64,000 bases of DNA from Silurus meridionalis. Taxonomy: Eukaryota; Chordata; Actinopteri; Siluriformes; Siluridae. The notes below the pieces were generated by a model. It ran no database searches. It was not told where the DNA came from and saw nothing but the letters and a program-made list of their open reading frames with translations. Within the stretch, counting starts at the first letter, position 1, and each line of letters starts with the position of its first letter. The stretch is from assembly GCF_014805685.1 (NCBI RefSeq), contig NC_060886.1:14324608-14388607 (forward strand), given 5' to 3'. The position numbers were made by a program, and so were the translations under genes. Below are positions 26,681 through 39,656 of the stretch, piece after piece.

Positions 26681-28754
26681 GTGTGTCATCTTAAAGTAAA
26701 GTTCTATTAGTCTTTCCTTTTACCTGAAGCCATTTCTGTCCTCATTGAAGCAGTCAGCAGCATCTTGAGGCACTCCCTCCCCCTTCCATTAGTATCTCTG
26801 TTTTTGTCAAATCTAAAAGCCCTCAGTGACCAAACAATAAGGCACCTGAAAAATAACGAAACTCACGTCAGTCTTGATGAAACACACACATGCTGATGGC
26901 ATTTTTTTAATGTACTCTAAGGTGAAGCTGCCGCCACACCTGAAATCCCCCTGAATGGAATTTCCCTAACTACACACATACAGATACACTGCTAACTCAT
27001 AAGCTCCTATTTCCTCAGTTCTTTCTTGGTCCTGGAAGATCAGAGAGACAACTCGCTTTGTCAGTTAACTTGAGTCCAGAGCAGTATGGCTGCTTCATTC
27101 ACTCTCGTTATTGTCACTGCCTCCATCAGCGGTTTTAGGCTCTGCATGCACCGCGTCACATGAATGTGTGTAGAAACTCTGCCTGGCACACAAAAGGCCA
27201 GCTGTTTACCCTCTTCTACATTTACCTTCAGTGAACAAACTACTCACTACAGTTTCAATTTAAAGTTTAAACTAGCCTTATCATTTAAAGTGCTGCCATG
27301 AAGATGTCTTGCCTCACCAAGACATTTGACAGCCCATTTGACAGTACAACAACAACAAGATGGCCAGTTGTATATATTGACAGGACACAGAGATTATTGA
27401 CTATGTCTTAGATGACAGGCAGCGCTAAAAAGGTGGGGGAATAACTATAGGCTTTCAGTTGCAAAAAATCAGTCGCCCTTTTATGGCACACTATCAGTTC
27501 TTTCAGAGCGGTAACTCTGCCATCGACTCCCTATGGAGGTGGCCTCTGTCGATCCCTGGGTCCTAGCCTGCACTAGGTGAAGTGGGACACAAATGGAGTC
27601 TTTGTGGCCCTCAGTATACTCTAGTGGTCCAAGAGTCAAAAGGTCACCATAAAGGGAGGGTGTGTGCTAGGGAGGGGGCAGTGTGGGGTGAAGGTTTAGA
27701 GAGCAGAAGAGTGAGAAACACAGATTTTTGGTTGTTTTCACATTGGCCAAGGAAAATGTATAGGTCTTGGAAACTTTCTTTAGACATGCCATTCAGGCTA
27801 TTAAACCTTTTCATAGATTTATGATGATGAGAGATGAACTGCATGTTATAGAGTTTGCAGGGCTGTGAATAATTCAAAGGTCATTTTCCTTTGGCCTTGG
27901 TGATTTGAATCCTATTGACCTTTCAGCAAAGGTTCCTAACGGAAACCAAATGGTAAAGTTGGTCGAGTAAAGTCATCTAAATTTGTGTAAAGTAATTTCT
28001 TGCTGTGTATTTAAAAGTGTAAAATATCCAAGTAATGGACTTTATGTCCATAGTCTAATACAAAAATATTTTGTGGCAAGATTTGAGCCACTTGCATCAT
28101 CTAAAACTGTTTGCTCTAAGCCATTAGCAGGATTTTTAGTCACACTTTTTATGATCCTGACTAGAATTGGACTGTGACCTTTGAAAAACATTTTATTGTT
28201 TTAGCAAATACCCAATAATCCTTTAAGTCAATTAACAGATCTATATGTTTTTGTTTTTTTTTTAGAAATGCTTAATTCTTTCTTTCCAGGTAATTATATA
28301 TTTTTGTAGGTAGAAACAACACCAATATTTATCATATTTGGTGAAATTGAATGGATATTTTAAAAGTAAATTCAATTAAAAAATTATTTGGACATTGACA
28401 AAGCTGTATGCTTACCATAATATATTGATTTTAAAATTAAACATAGGAAATTATATTATAAATATGATTATACATAATAATATAAGCACTTTCATTAACA
28501 TGAGGGTATTAGTATCAAAAATGGGTAAAGAGTGTAGAAATTAAAGCAAATTCGTTAGGTTCAACAGATTTTTTAAGAACCAAAAGTAATAGTTCAATTG
28601 ACTGGTTACTTGTTCTATTGCAGTTTGTGTTAACTCATTTACAAGTAATCAGATAAAAGTACTAGAGTTGATTGAAAATATGAAATGCACATTTTAAACA
28701 AATTTTAAGCAAAACATTACACATGGACAAAATCAACAATTTAGAACAGTCTTT
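26681..28754. other. Gene-free interval
   Basis: No exon or repeat is recognised. A GC-richer patch at about 27470-27700 stands out from the AT-rich background but shows no coding signature. Confidence 0.45.
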
Positions 28755-29345
28755 AAAAGCAGAATTGCACTGATGAGCTCAAAAAACACCAAAGGGCCAG
28801 AAAACCACAGAAAACAATTGAGGTAGATAGCAGAACTCTTTCCCTGGTGCTCCAGGAAGCATATCTTTGACAAAGCCAACAATCAAGAGAATACCAAAAT
28901 AAATACAGAGGTTTTGCCACAAGCTGTAAACCAGAAAAGATACATACCAGTTTAGCATTAGCATCTTTTAAAAAAAGCCTGTTCTGAAACAACCTCTTAT
29001 AATCCAAAATCAACTTGTACCTGAATAATCAAAAGGCAGAAAATGCTCATGATTCAAAGCAATCTAATCTTTTGGCACAGGCAAGTATGGTGCAAATAGT
29101 ATTGATACCCTTGAATTTTAATAATGATGTGACTGCTAACAAAATCAGCAGGATGAATTTTAAACTGGTTTATATGTGGTGAGATTCAGCCAAATGTTTT
29201 CAAACTCATTGGTTAACAGTTCACAGTGAAGCTAAACAATGTCCCAAAGCATAATTCAGAAGCAGCCCAAAGGAAAATATGTCAAATGTTTTGCCAATCA
29301 TGTAACCTGAATCCAACAAGACTAAATCACCAATTGAAACTTGTT
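28755..29345 (+). pseudogene. Strongly decayed Tc1-like transposase relic
   Basis: The phrases CCAAAGGGCCAGAAAACCAC, TCTTTCCCTGGTG, CCAACAATCAAGAGAA, AAATACAGAGG and AATCAACTTGTACC occur in the order found in a Tc1-like transposase gene of a second fish family. Frameshifts and deletions destroy every reading frame. This is motif recall; no termini were identified. Confidence 0.5.
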
Positions 29346-29806
29346 TAGAACATGTAGAACATGATAGAATGATGGAATTGTATTGGGTTTTTTTTATATT
29401 TTAAAAATAGTAAATAATAAAATGCAAAAAAAAAAGGAAAATGCTAGTAATAGACAACAAAATGCAAAGAGGTCTGAAAAAATGATAATTAAATAATGGA
29501 TTGTTATTTACTCACACAGACATATAGATACATACAGATTCCATTTTGAGGAGGACATTGAGGGTTTTGGACCAAGTGTTTGGTTTTGCTTGCAGTTAAA
29601 TTCTTATATAAGAGCAAATTTTGTGAAATGTGTGTGAACAATGAAAAACAAAATGGATTGTATAGAATAAATAGAATGCATATGCACATAAATCTCACAC
29701 GTTATTTGCGTGCATGTGTGTAGGAGTATGCTACTGCCACAAACAAAACAAACTCCTCACTGCATTTTGAAGTGAAAAGGTCCTTCAATTCCTTGGTAAG
29801 AGTGAA

Positions 29807-29808
<2 letters not shown>

Positions 29809-29852
<44 letters not shown>

Positions 29853-29867
29853 TGTGTGGGTGTGTAT

Positions 29868-29900
<33 letters not shown>
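29809..29900. repeat. (GT)n microsatellite, compound
   Basis: Two GT runs are separated by CTTGTGTGGGTGTGTATG. The surrounding reading frames are artefacts of the repeat. Confidence 0.95.
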
Positions 29901-29903
<3 letters not shown>

Positions 29904-30095
29904 GTGTTTGGCTTCACAAGGTAGCTAGGGGGCATAACTATAGTGTCATTAACATTCCAACAGCCATGCCGACACCGCTAACTCTGCACTACATGATGAG
30001 ACAGCTCAGTCAACCTCTATATGATCACTCTTTCTCTCTCTCTCTCTTATTGACACATACAACCCCAACACGTGCATAAACATGTGCCTGCACAT

Positions 30096-30096
<1 letters not shown>

Positions 30097-30141
<45 letters not shown>
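30097..30141. repeat. (CA)n microsatellite
   Basis: An uninterrupted CA run is read directly, followed about 20 bp later by a short GTA/TAG repeat. Confidence 0.95.
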
Positions 30142-30142
<1 letters not shown>

Positions 30143-30769
30143 TATTGTCTCTGTTTAGTAGTAGTAGTAGTGCCAGAGGTGACTCATCCCCTTTTTGTTG
30201 TCATGATTTAGATGTCTCCTCTGAATATCTTAAACATTTCACACATTTGTTCAGTTTTCAGATGTGGGAGAGCTAAATTCCAGATGATTATTCCACTATG
30301 TCCTAGGGTTTTGGATGTGTTTTGGAAGACTTGCTTTGCGTCACTCAGTGAAGGCCAGTGTGGCCAGTGTGGCATAAAGTGTTCCTTCATACCAGCTTGT
30401 TTTTCGTAGCTCTGCCTTAAGGGTCTAGAAAAAGGCAACAGATAAAGAAAGAGCTGGGAACCCACTCTGATGTAATCATGCCGTGTGGCTACATGTCGAC
30501 AGGTAGAAAACCTTTTGCTAACAGCTGAGAGGACACCGAGAATGACAAACAATATCAGAACTTTTTGTTCAGACATGTACACAGTGTATTTATGCCATAT
30601 CGTATTTATGCAGCTAGTTAAGTCAGAAGCCATAACTCTTCAATGGAAAAAAATCTTTGGAACAGTATCTGCATATATTCTTATTATAAAATTGAAAGAA
30701 AAAACTCATTTTCAATCATTTTTGATATCATTAAGAGTAAGAATTTATTTTAAAGTTACAAAATATTTT

Positions 30770-32215
30770 ACGAAAGCTTCTTTTATTTTTACATAAACTG
30801 TACAGAAATTACATGTTGTACTGGTTGACTTTGTACCAACAGCTAAAAATAAGTTTCATTACATAGAAAATTAAGAAAGAATTAAATATGAAAGGTTTGC
30901 TGTACAAATAAAAAAAAAGTATCAAGAGCTGAAAGGGAAACTCTGATGTCGTACCCTGACACAGTGATTAGGCTTCTTAAAGAGGATAAACAAATATTGT
31001 ACAAATATTGTAACAGCCTTTCCACCATATTACAATAACTATGATATTGGCCTCTTTGGTTCAATTATACGGTACACAGAAAATTCAGTTGCCTATTATA
31101 AAAATATTTTTTTCCCCACAGCATTTCGTTGTTGTTGTTGTTGTTTGTCTTTTAATATTTCTGCAGCTTTTCAGTGCAAAAATATGAACATTCATCCGCT
31201 TTGAAAAGAAAGCGAAAGACCTTTCAAGTATTTGATAAAAAGTTAAAGATTAGCAGAACAGAACACTTGGTCCGGACCAGGATTACTATACATTGCATAG
31301 GTTATGCGGCACTTTATATGACTAGGACTGAGTGAGGATTGGGGTAGGTGCACCTCTTGACAATCCTTTTGAAGGCATTTCAATAGGCAAGTGCTTTAAA
31401 TTGTGCATTTAGAGCATTTTTGTCAAGTGCTGTACTGCCAGCTGGTCAGTAATAATGCCTCCACAGAGCACATGGTGCTGACAGCATTTATGAGACACTG
31501 AAGTTCACAGCCAAAGAACTATAACATCACACTTCACCTGTTGGACCTTGCGTCGTGGTTCAGCAGTCTGCCACATGGATGGTGCATTAGCAGCATGAGG
31601 GAAAGCCACTTTGTTAAAGAATTGTCCAAAAGGCTGCTAGCAGTTTTATGTAGCCTACCCGTTTGATATGGAACAATGCCGCAGAAGATTTTAGTCGTGG
31701 TACTGGGAATGACTTGAGCATGAAAGGTGATGCTATACATAGTTATTGAAAACTCCACCTCTATGGAATGATTTGTCACTGTTTTTGAAGTGCTGATGTT
31801 CTGAAGTGTAAAGGACGTTGTAATGTCAGTGCTTTCACTAGTCTCGGAAGGGTTGTTGCTCAGTCCTCAAAGCAGTGGGCAGTACCAGCTTGTCACAGGT
31901 AAATGTACCTTTCAGTTCTGTTGGAGTAAAAAGGACAACATCATATTTTCACCTAGATACAAAAAAACCTCACAAGGTTTGGTGATTTTCATACCTTTCT
32001 CATTTCAATGTCTTTGTGTTTGTAGATTGTAACATAATTACTCCTGTCATACAACTGACGATCCACTGCTCCATGCACACACAGTAGTGTGCAATTTTGC
32101 ATTTTGAGTGTCCTTATAATAACATGTATATGCCTGTGGTACGGGCCCATAAATATGTCACTGCTGTTGTAATGTCCTTTGATTACATTGAAAGTCTACA
32201 ATTCCCTAAACAGCC
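30770..32215 (-). other. inhbb: Candidate 3' UTR of inhbb
   Basis: This lies directly after the inhbb stop codon on the minus strand. It contains no other gene. TTTATT on the plus strand at about 30782, AATAAA on the transcript strand, could serve as a poly(A) signal. The boundary is inferred from that hexamer and is uncertain, because other A-rich stretches could serve equally. Confidence 0.35.
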
Positions 32216-32988
32216 TCAGGCACAGCCACATTCCTCCACAATCATGTTCGGAACGTCCCGCTTGACAATGTTGTACTCATCGTCAAAGTAGAGCATGGAC
32301 ATGGTGCTGAGCTTGGTAGGAATGCAGCAGGAGTTCACTGAGCCTGGGCTTATGCCTCGCATGCGGTACTGATTGACCACAGCTGTGTGAAATGAGGATG
32401 CCGAGCCCGGCACTCCTGCCATGTATGCCGGGCAGTTGCCCTCGCAATAGTTGCCAAAGTAGCCAGCGGGAGCTATGATCCAGTCATTCCAGCCTATGAT
32501 CCTAAAGTCAATGTAGAACTGCTGCCTGCAGCACAGACCACCATGGTTTCCATCGCACTCCAAGCCACGCTTGTGGATGCGATGTTTCCCCTCGGCTTGG
32601 CGTGCTCGCACCACCAGGAAAGGGCGGTGCGAGGGATCACCTACGTCCACTAAAACCGGCGCCACTTTGGCTATGTCACAGCCCTCGCAGTGCACATCCA
32701 AGTCTTGTCGACGGCCACCTTTTCCTAATGCCACTCGGACTGCCTCTGACAATGGAAATGTGTGCCAGCCACTGCGCTTCAGCTCCAGCCGCTTCTCAAC
32801 CCATTTTTCTTGACCGCCAAGCTCCTGGCAATGCAACCTCACCGTCACCTTCCGACGCACACCTTTTTCCAGGCCTCCAGGAAGAAGTTTGAAGTACAGC
32901 CATAGACTGGCCTGCTGCACATACAGGTTCTGGTTGCCCTCATTGGAGATCACAAAATAGAGGCTGGACTTCACAGAAGTCAGGTCAT
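32216..32988 (-). CDS. inhbb: inhbb coding exon 2
   Basis: The acceptor CCTATAG precedes ATGACCTGAC; with the G left from exon 1 this gives Asp and continues [18 protein letters not shown]. The exon holds the rest of the prodomain ([10 protein letters not shown], a CEGC pair, SHRPFLVV), the RIHKR cleavage site and the whole mature domain, ending with TGA at 32216-32218. The cysteine-knot residues, including the interchain cysteine in NSCC, are all present. Confidence 0.97.
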
Positions 32989-35900
32989 CTATAGGAAATG
33001 GAGGGAAAAAGCATTTATTGAGGCATGTGTGTTCATTTTATTTTAAATAATACCATATATAGCTATTTGTGCCTAAGGTAAATTGCTCCATCCTATCACA
33101 GCCCTGACAGGTTCAGATTTCTCAAATGATCTTTTGTTCTCCCTTTCATATATCACCCGGATTGATGGAGAGGCTGCAGCAGCACAACATTGGGCTTAGG
33201 CCCAGTTGGCCTAGCATTGTAGGCTGCTGATGCAAGGAAGTAGGGGTGGATTGTGAGTTCTGCCCTGGGGGGTTCATTGAGTTCACAGTGAGCGTAGTGA
33301 AAAAAAAACCCACAGCTCCTGGAGCCTTGGAGACTGACAGCACAATGCACTCTGTGAGGTATTATGGGACAGCCTAGTATTGAGCATGTGGCCTCTGAAT
33401 AAAAAGGATGATCAGGAAAAATAAGAAACATTTGCATGACACAGCACAGTATTCTCAATACTGTTGTATTCAGCATGTAGCCAGTGTTTGGAACAGTTCA
33501 GGATGCAGGCCTTTTTTTCATTTTTGAAAAGTTCTATTGAGCCCACAAACACCTAATTGCTGATAGCACCAAAGTGATGGATGGTATAATTAATCATATT
33601 TTATTTGATCTTTTGGTTGAAGTCGCAGAGCTGCTTACGGCTGGCATGTGCTGAATTGGTTGAATTACCTTGTTTGCAAACTGATTAGCTGAGGTCAGTG
33701 TCAACAGCTTGCCTCGGAAGATGGCTTGTTTCTCTGACAGCCTGTCTGGCCCCATGTAGCAGTGGCTTTATGTGCACTCAGCCCTGTCCAGACTCGTTTG
33801 CCTGCCTCTGCTCTCTGGCAGGAACCCAGTTTCTCGGCAGTCCCAAAGTGGCACACAGTTAAAGCTCAGGAGGGACAGAAAATAGAGCCCTGGGGACATC
33901 GTATCAGCTGTTAAAAGCTGTGTAGCAAAATATGAGCAAAATAGATTAGCAAACAGTTCCCCTGAAACTTTCTACCTCATTAACTGCCGGCAGACCCTGA
34001 GGTTGTAAATATTCCAGCATTACCTGTGCAATAAAGTGCTCTACTGCCTGCCTCAACAGATCCTTCTTAAAATAAATGACATGCACAGTGCAGACTGGTC
34101 TGACTGATGGAACAACCATGTCCACTAGTCTGTAGAGTTCCTCTGCACAGGAAAGCAGGAAGGGAGGTGAGGTCTGGAAAGTAGCCACATGATCCATTGC
34201 CCACATGCTGATTGGGCGTGCTTACTTTCAGCTGAGCTGAACCACAGATGGGCAATCAGCACTGTCTGGCCAACTTTACAGGAGGCAGAGGAAAGAAGGG
34301 TTGATTACCGGCTCTCATTAACACTTTAATCCCTTATGGAGCTGCATGTGACATTCCTTTCCGGTTCCCCTCCAGTTTCCTGTGATCTTAGGAGGTGGTG
34401 TACAGATGAAACAGGCCATATACCTGAGTAAGATGTAACTAATCATTTAAGACAACAATACAACAAAAATTTTAAAATGTCAACAAAAAGGTGGGGAGGG
34501 GGTAGAAAATATTTGGAATCTAGTACTTTGCTATCTTGTAAAATTGACTCATTGAGTTTATCGAGTCTGTTTATCAGCAGATGCCCCGGTGGCCCATTGA
34601 ATTTACTAGACTCTTAGTTAGTTCAGTCTGTTACATTTAATACACCTTTTAGACTACAAGCTGCCCCACCACTGCATACATGCGTGCAGATCAGTGAAGT
34701 GCCAATGCCGCCAGTGTACCCTACTCTCCTGCAAGAATTCTAAAACAAATGTCAAACAGTAAATGGAAAAGTGGTTACATAAACAGCAGCCTTCTTCTAC
34801 ACCTCACTAGAAATTGCTCTCATGCTGGATTTGCTTCATATGAACTGCTTAGTGCAAGAATTTGGGCTGCTGTCTGATTAGCTTCTAGCATCCTACCGAT
34901 CTCCTGATACTGTAGAATCAAATTTCCAAAACAGTATCCAGTGTCAATAAAACAAAGATTTCCAAGGGGCTCAATTCAAATGGGGTTTGATTGGCATGAT
35001 GAAATTGCAGGTCCTCTTGCAAACTTCTGAATACATGCTACACTGAATAATGTCAAATAATAAAGCCTAATTTCCCATGCTGGACTGGAAGTTAAGAGTT
35101 CAGCGAGTCCGAATAGCTTCGGACAAATGAGAAGCACACATCTCTCGCTTCGCTCCTGTGGCTACGGGACACCAAATCCTTCTGAAACGGACCACAGAAC
35201 AGAGTTAACAGAGACATAAAGCTGGCAGCTGTTCTCACCTGCATGTTGGCAGGTTTCAACCTTCTGCCCTTTTAGAGTAGGGTGTGATATGTAAGCAAAC
35301 ATTCTGGACAAACCATTTAGACCACTGGCCCTTGCTAGGTGAAGAAAATATGGTGAGATTTCTATTTTGAGGCCAGCTTTCAGCCCGCAACTACAGTGAT
35401 TTGCTGACTTATCTCCTAGGTGTTGTATAGATCAGGGGAACTACACAGGATGAGCACATCTAAAAGCTCAGTGGAGGAGTGTGCCACTCACTGCAGAATA
35501 CCTTGGGAGTTTGTCCCAAAGCCATGCCCTGGCTGGCAACCTCCACTCTGGGGGTTAGCGCCAGCTGGCCCTGAGGCAGAAGGGGTCCAGAGAGCAGGGA
35601 CCAAAGCCAGTTTCATGACACAATGCAGCTCAAAGGTTCAAAGGTGTCCTAAATAATGGGTGAAAATGCAAAGAGGCCTAGCTTTGCTTTGATATTTTAA
35701 AAGCATTCTTTCATTCTTTGCAGAACTGCGATATGAGTAGACCCCCCCACTATAGCCTCTGCTCCCCCACCGCACAACTCAAATGTCTCATGCATTATTC
35801 TGAGTGATTTCTTTCTTTCTTTTTTTTTCTAATGTTGACATATTGGGTTTAACAGGAAAGCACAGTGACCTCCCAATAATTGCTATTCCTTTGTTCACTT

Positions 35901-37090
35901 GTCATAAGTGTGTTTCATTCAATCTTGGTGGTGAAAAGAAGTTGTCCAAGCTTCTGTGCTGTGCAGGTATTTAGAAAAGGAGATGAGGGAGTCAGGCTGA
36001 GAAACATTGTGCATCATCTTTCATACTACAACCATCATAAGTGAAGAAATGTAGCAGCCTGATTTTCAGTCTTCATCATATTAACAACGATAAGAATTCA
36101 TTATTAAAAACGTTAACCTGTCTATCCAGATGAATTATAATGTTTTAATCACAACTACATTTTATTTAATAAGTAGTGGTGCCACTTCAAACTTTTATTT
36201 ATGTTATTTGAAATATCTTATCTAAACGGTCACAGTAGAATATACCTAATTGGCAAAATGTGTGAATATATGAAATTAGTTTAATAGAGAATTGTTAATA
36301 GCCGTCATTGTGATCTGGTGTAAATATATTGGATCCTGCAGAACAAGAGATTTTCATTCTGATATCCACCTCTATGGAATTGTATGATACTTTGTGAATT
36401 ATTTACATGTAATTTAATGTAGTTTATGTAAAATAGCTGGAAAAATGTAAATTAAGAATAATTAATTTATGACGCAATATTTTGTCGATAGATCTAAAAA
36501 TCTAAAAGAAAAAAAAGTAAAAAAAAAAAAAAAAGTAAAAAACAAAAACAAAAACAAGTCCACGTGCTGAATGGTGTTTTGCAACTCATCTCCGCAAATA
36601 TTATTCTTGGGTTTTCGATGTCAAAACTGAGGGATTAAAATGTTTCAGACTGTGTTATACAGTTTGAAGATTTCTACATACCTGACTCAGCGAAGCTGAT
36701 AATTTCTGACGTTTCCTCTTGCGCCTCGTTGCTGTAAGCGGCTTGGCCGTCTAAGCTGGGAATCTCGAACCTCCCGTCCGCCCGCACTTTCCCGGCGTGG
36801 AGCTTCCTCAATGCCGTGACCATGGCCGCTTTGGGGATCGGGTGCGTGATGTTGGGTCTCTGTCTCATCTGCAGTCTGCTCAGTATATGCCTCTTCACTG
36901 CCTCCAGAAAGTCCGTGTCCATCGCGTCTGGAACGTCGGGACGGCCGAGGCCGCATGACGCGCACGAGTCCCGGGGCAGCGCAGAGGTGTCGCTCCCGGC
37001 GCCCCGCACTGACAGCACACAAACCATTAACCAGCACATCACCCGCACCATTAGCTTCATCTTTTCTCCTTCTCGTCTACAGGCGATCAT
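32216..37090 (-). CDS. inhbb: Inhibin/activin beta-B subunit precursor (two coding exons)
   Basis: The gene encodes a secreted TGF-beta family precursor. Dimers of its mature chain form activin B, and pairing with the alpha subunit forms inhibin B; in vertebrates these act on gonad and pituitary (FSH control) through activin receptors. Coding sequence is the join of 36682-37090 and 32216-32988, 393 aa from the first Met, close to the roughly 400 aa of the family. A hydrophobic signal peptide starts at the first Met or, more plausibly, at Met11 (37060). The prodomain holds [16 protein letters not shown] and an NIT glycosylation site. HKR|GLECD is the convertase site, and the mature chain of 116 residues has nine cysteines and ends EECGCA. 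The sequence resembles beta-B ([31 protein letters not shown]) more than beta-A. The 3.7 kb phase-1 intron is in the position usual for inhibin beta genes. Confidence 0.96.
32989..36681 (-). other. inhbb: inhbb intron 1
   Basis: The intron is bounded by GTATGT and CCTATAG. It is free of recognisable transposons, unlike the introns of the neighbouring kelch gene. A non-repetitive stretch at about 33610-34400 has the look of regulatory sequence. A-rich runs occur near 36510-36555. Confidence 0.85.
36682..37090 (-). CDS. inhbb: inhbb coding exon 1
   Basis: The exon ends GAGTCAG before the donor GTATGT (phase 1). It encodes the signal peptide, a CASCGLGRP segment and the first part of the prodomain up to EIISFAES. 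Two in-frame starts exist; the second (37060) places the hydrophobic run [17 protein letters not shown] right after Met and is the better signal peptide. The exon is GC-rich against an AT-rich background. Confidence 0.95.
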
Positions 37091-37099
37091 CTTTTAATT

Positions 37100-37450
37100 C
37101 AACAGACCGGGTGTTTTGAGTAATTTCTTTGCTCTTTTGCATTCACAGATCCGTCGTGCCAGACAAATCGACGCTGTGCAGCCACATGAGATATTTAAAC
37201 AACGTGTTCATAAAAGTTATTGAAAAAAGAAAAATATTTTCTTGAGAACGCACGTAAGAACAATCTGAGTTAGGAAACGGTCCAGGCTCCCAGAAGTTGT
37301 CTTGGAGAAAGCTCCATACGTTCTGGTTTTATTGAAGGATGGAGGTGGTAAGAAGAGATGGGCTTGACTTCGAGCATCCAAACTCAGCCTCAGGCTAGAT
37401 CAGTGTACGTTCAACCTACACGCCACATTTCGCCCATCTGTTTGACATAT
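37100..37450 (-). promoter_or_regulatory. inhbb: Candidate inhbb promoter region
   Basis: The region lies immediately upstream of the first coding exon. On the minus strand a TTTAAATA element at about 37192-37199 lies roughly 100 bp before the first ATG and could be a weak TATA-type element; the rest is moderately GC-rich. No strong core promoter can be proved from the sequence alone. Confidence 0.3.
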
Positions 37451-37876
37451 CCTCCTCCTAAAGACGGAACAACTCATCCCACCCAAAAAACCAAGAGTGC
37501 AATCAGAGTCCGAGCGCTAATCGAATTCACAGATTAGTCACTAAAAGTACTAAGAACTGAAATATTGTCCTCGATTGGATCGCACCTTCTCTTCGTCCAG
37601 GTCCTCTTTTGGAATTATAAAAGACTAGAAAATCCCAAGCTTCTGGCTGATGCATAACCTATACGTATTACGGGCTCGATGTCGCGCTTTCTGTCCTTTC
37701 CTCAATGAAGTAACCTCTAAAGCCGTCTCGCGCGGAAACTTTTTTTTATACTTGAAACCACGTGGGCTGAGAGATTACCTCTCTGTGGAGTATGTAAAGG
37801 CGAACACAGCATCAGCTGCCGATCCATTTACTCCTGCCTGTGATGAACAACTCTAGTGGCAAGTCGAGCTTAAATA

Positions 37877-37975
37877 CTGAATAAAGTGTAAACGTCACAT
37901 TGTAAAATCCCTTCCTTTAGACGCAAATAAACACTGAATAAAGTGTCAACGTCATCCTGTAAATTCCCTTCTATG
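37877..37975. repeat. Short tandem duplication (about 57-bp period)
   Basis: CTGAATAAAGTG(T)AAACGTCA with CCCTTCC downstream occurs at about 37877 and again, with a few changes, at about 37934 (CTGAATAAAGTGTCAACGTCA ... CCCTTCT). Each copy carries an ACGTCA half-site. Confidence 0.8.
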
Positions 37976-38091
37976 TGCAACAGCTTATAGAATGATTTCC
38001 TGGAAGGTTTTATATTACGTTCACAATATACTATATAATAATGTGAATGTAAAATGTATCAAATATCTGGTTGAATTGTATGTACATGCGC

Positions 38092-38159
<68 letters not shown>

Positions 38160-38203
38160 CTATCCATCCATCCATCCATCCATCCATCCATCTATCTATC
38201 TAT
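38092..38203. repeat. (CTAT)n / (CCAT)n tetranucleotide microsatellite
   Basis: A long run of CTAT units changes to CCAT units and back to CTAT. The derived isoleucine/tyrosine/leucine/serine reading frame is not a gene. Confidence 0.95.
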
Positions 38204-38883
38204 CATCGTTGTCAATCAAAATTTCCTGAAATTATTTGTAAGATGTATTTTTTCCCACATCCCCGTGTTTTTAAATTGATGCAAATTTATCTTTATTTAT
38301 ATACCCTCTTTTTTTTTAAGAAAGCACTTCTGTTTCATGCAGGGCTTCTATTTTGCTTTGGTGCAGTGGCGCCATCTCTTGTTCATCTGTAGTATGCTCT
38401 AATTATCAAAACATTTTTGTCTCTCTCAACATTGACTTAATCAAGATACAAACTTTACAACTTTAGATTACTCGGTTCTAATTTATGTAGCTTGTGTTAA
38501 AAACAGTTCCATCTTAATGCACAAAAAACCCCATTCATAATATACAAATGTTATCTAATTACAGTGTAAACATACTGAATGAGTGCATCTTTATTATTGT
38601 AAGAAAAAAAAAATCTAAAAAAATAAAATAAAATAAACAAGGGAACCTGTTGAGCAAAAGGAATATGTTGCGCAAATATGCATATACACTGAATTTTCTC
38701 CCATAGCCACAAAACACACATCAGTAGGTGGATTGGCTCTGCTAACTTGGCCCTGGATGTAAATGAATATGAAATTATGAAGGAGTGTGATCATACTACA
38801 CTGGCTTCATAAATAAGTATAATGTACAACACAGACAAAAGTTAAAGGCTGGGAGTAAATAATATAAATATTAAGATCTCCCC

Positions 38884-38990
<107 letters not shown>

Positions 38991-39264
38991 TAAATCAGCT
39001 TTGTAAATAACAGTCACTAGTGTTTGAGCCATATGATGTACACAAAGTATGATAAGTACCCTATATTAATAAACGTGACCATAAGATTACATTTGTGCTT
39101 TTTAAAATTCCATATTTAGTCCCATGTGAAGTTATAATCATTCTCTAGAAGAGAGAAGGTTTTCAACTTGATTTTGGAGTCTGGTTCTATGAAGATTTCA
39201 TTCAGCCATAAAGGCACTATTAAATTACTGCAGTAAATGATACAGGGTTAATTCGGCCTGTGGT

Positions 39265-39571
39265 GCAGTCAGTGTTCCAAATCAACCCTAAAGTCTTCAA
39301 TAGGGTTGAGAGCAGAGATGTATAGCAGGCTACTCAAGATCTTTGACTCCAATCAATGTAAACCATATTTTCATGAAGTTCGAATTGTGCCCAGGAGCAT
39401 TTTCATCCTGGAACAGTTTTTTGTCTCCTAGTTCAAGTGAAGGGAAAATGTAATGCTACCCTATAAACACCCTATAACATTGTGCACCTTCAACTGTGTA
39501 AAAACAGTTTGAGTAAAACCCCATTTGGCTGTAAATGTCAGGTGTGTCAATACTTGTGTCTATACAGTGTA
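39265..39571 (-). mobile_element. Tc1-derived element in the probable 3' UTR of the kelch gene
   Basis: Read on the minus strand it begins CACTGTATAGACACAAGTATTG and contains GTTCCAGGATGAAAATG and CTCAACCCTATTGAAGAC, the order seen in the copies at 40418, 44097 and 26319. It starts only about 85 bp downstream of the kelch stop codon, so the mature transcript probably includes it. Confidence 0.65.
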
Positions 39572-39656
39572 TGTCCTCGTGTAGGAAAGTTAAAGAATTT
39601 CTTTTTTTCTCTTTGAGAAAAGTAGCATTTGCTGGTATAAAACATTTCACTCACTC

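Noticed and set aside
32571..32892. Plus-strand reading frames of 80 and 96 aa over inhbb exon 2
   Set aside because: They are antisense shadows of the strongly supported inhbb coding sequence.
38092..38203. Regularly spaced repeats as a CRISPR array
   Set aside because: It is an uninterrupted tetranucleotide microsatellite without spacers; the DNA is vertebrate.
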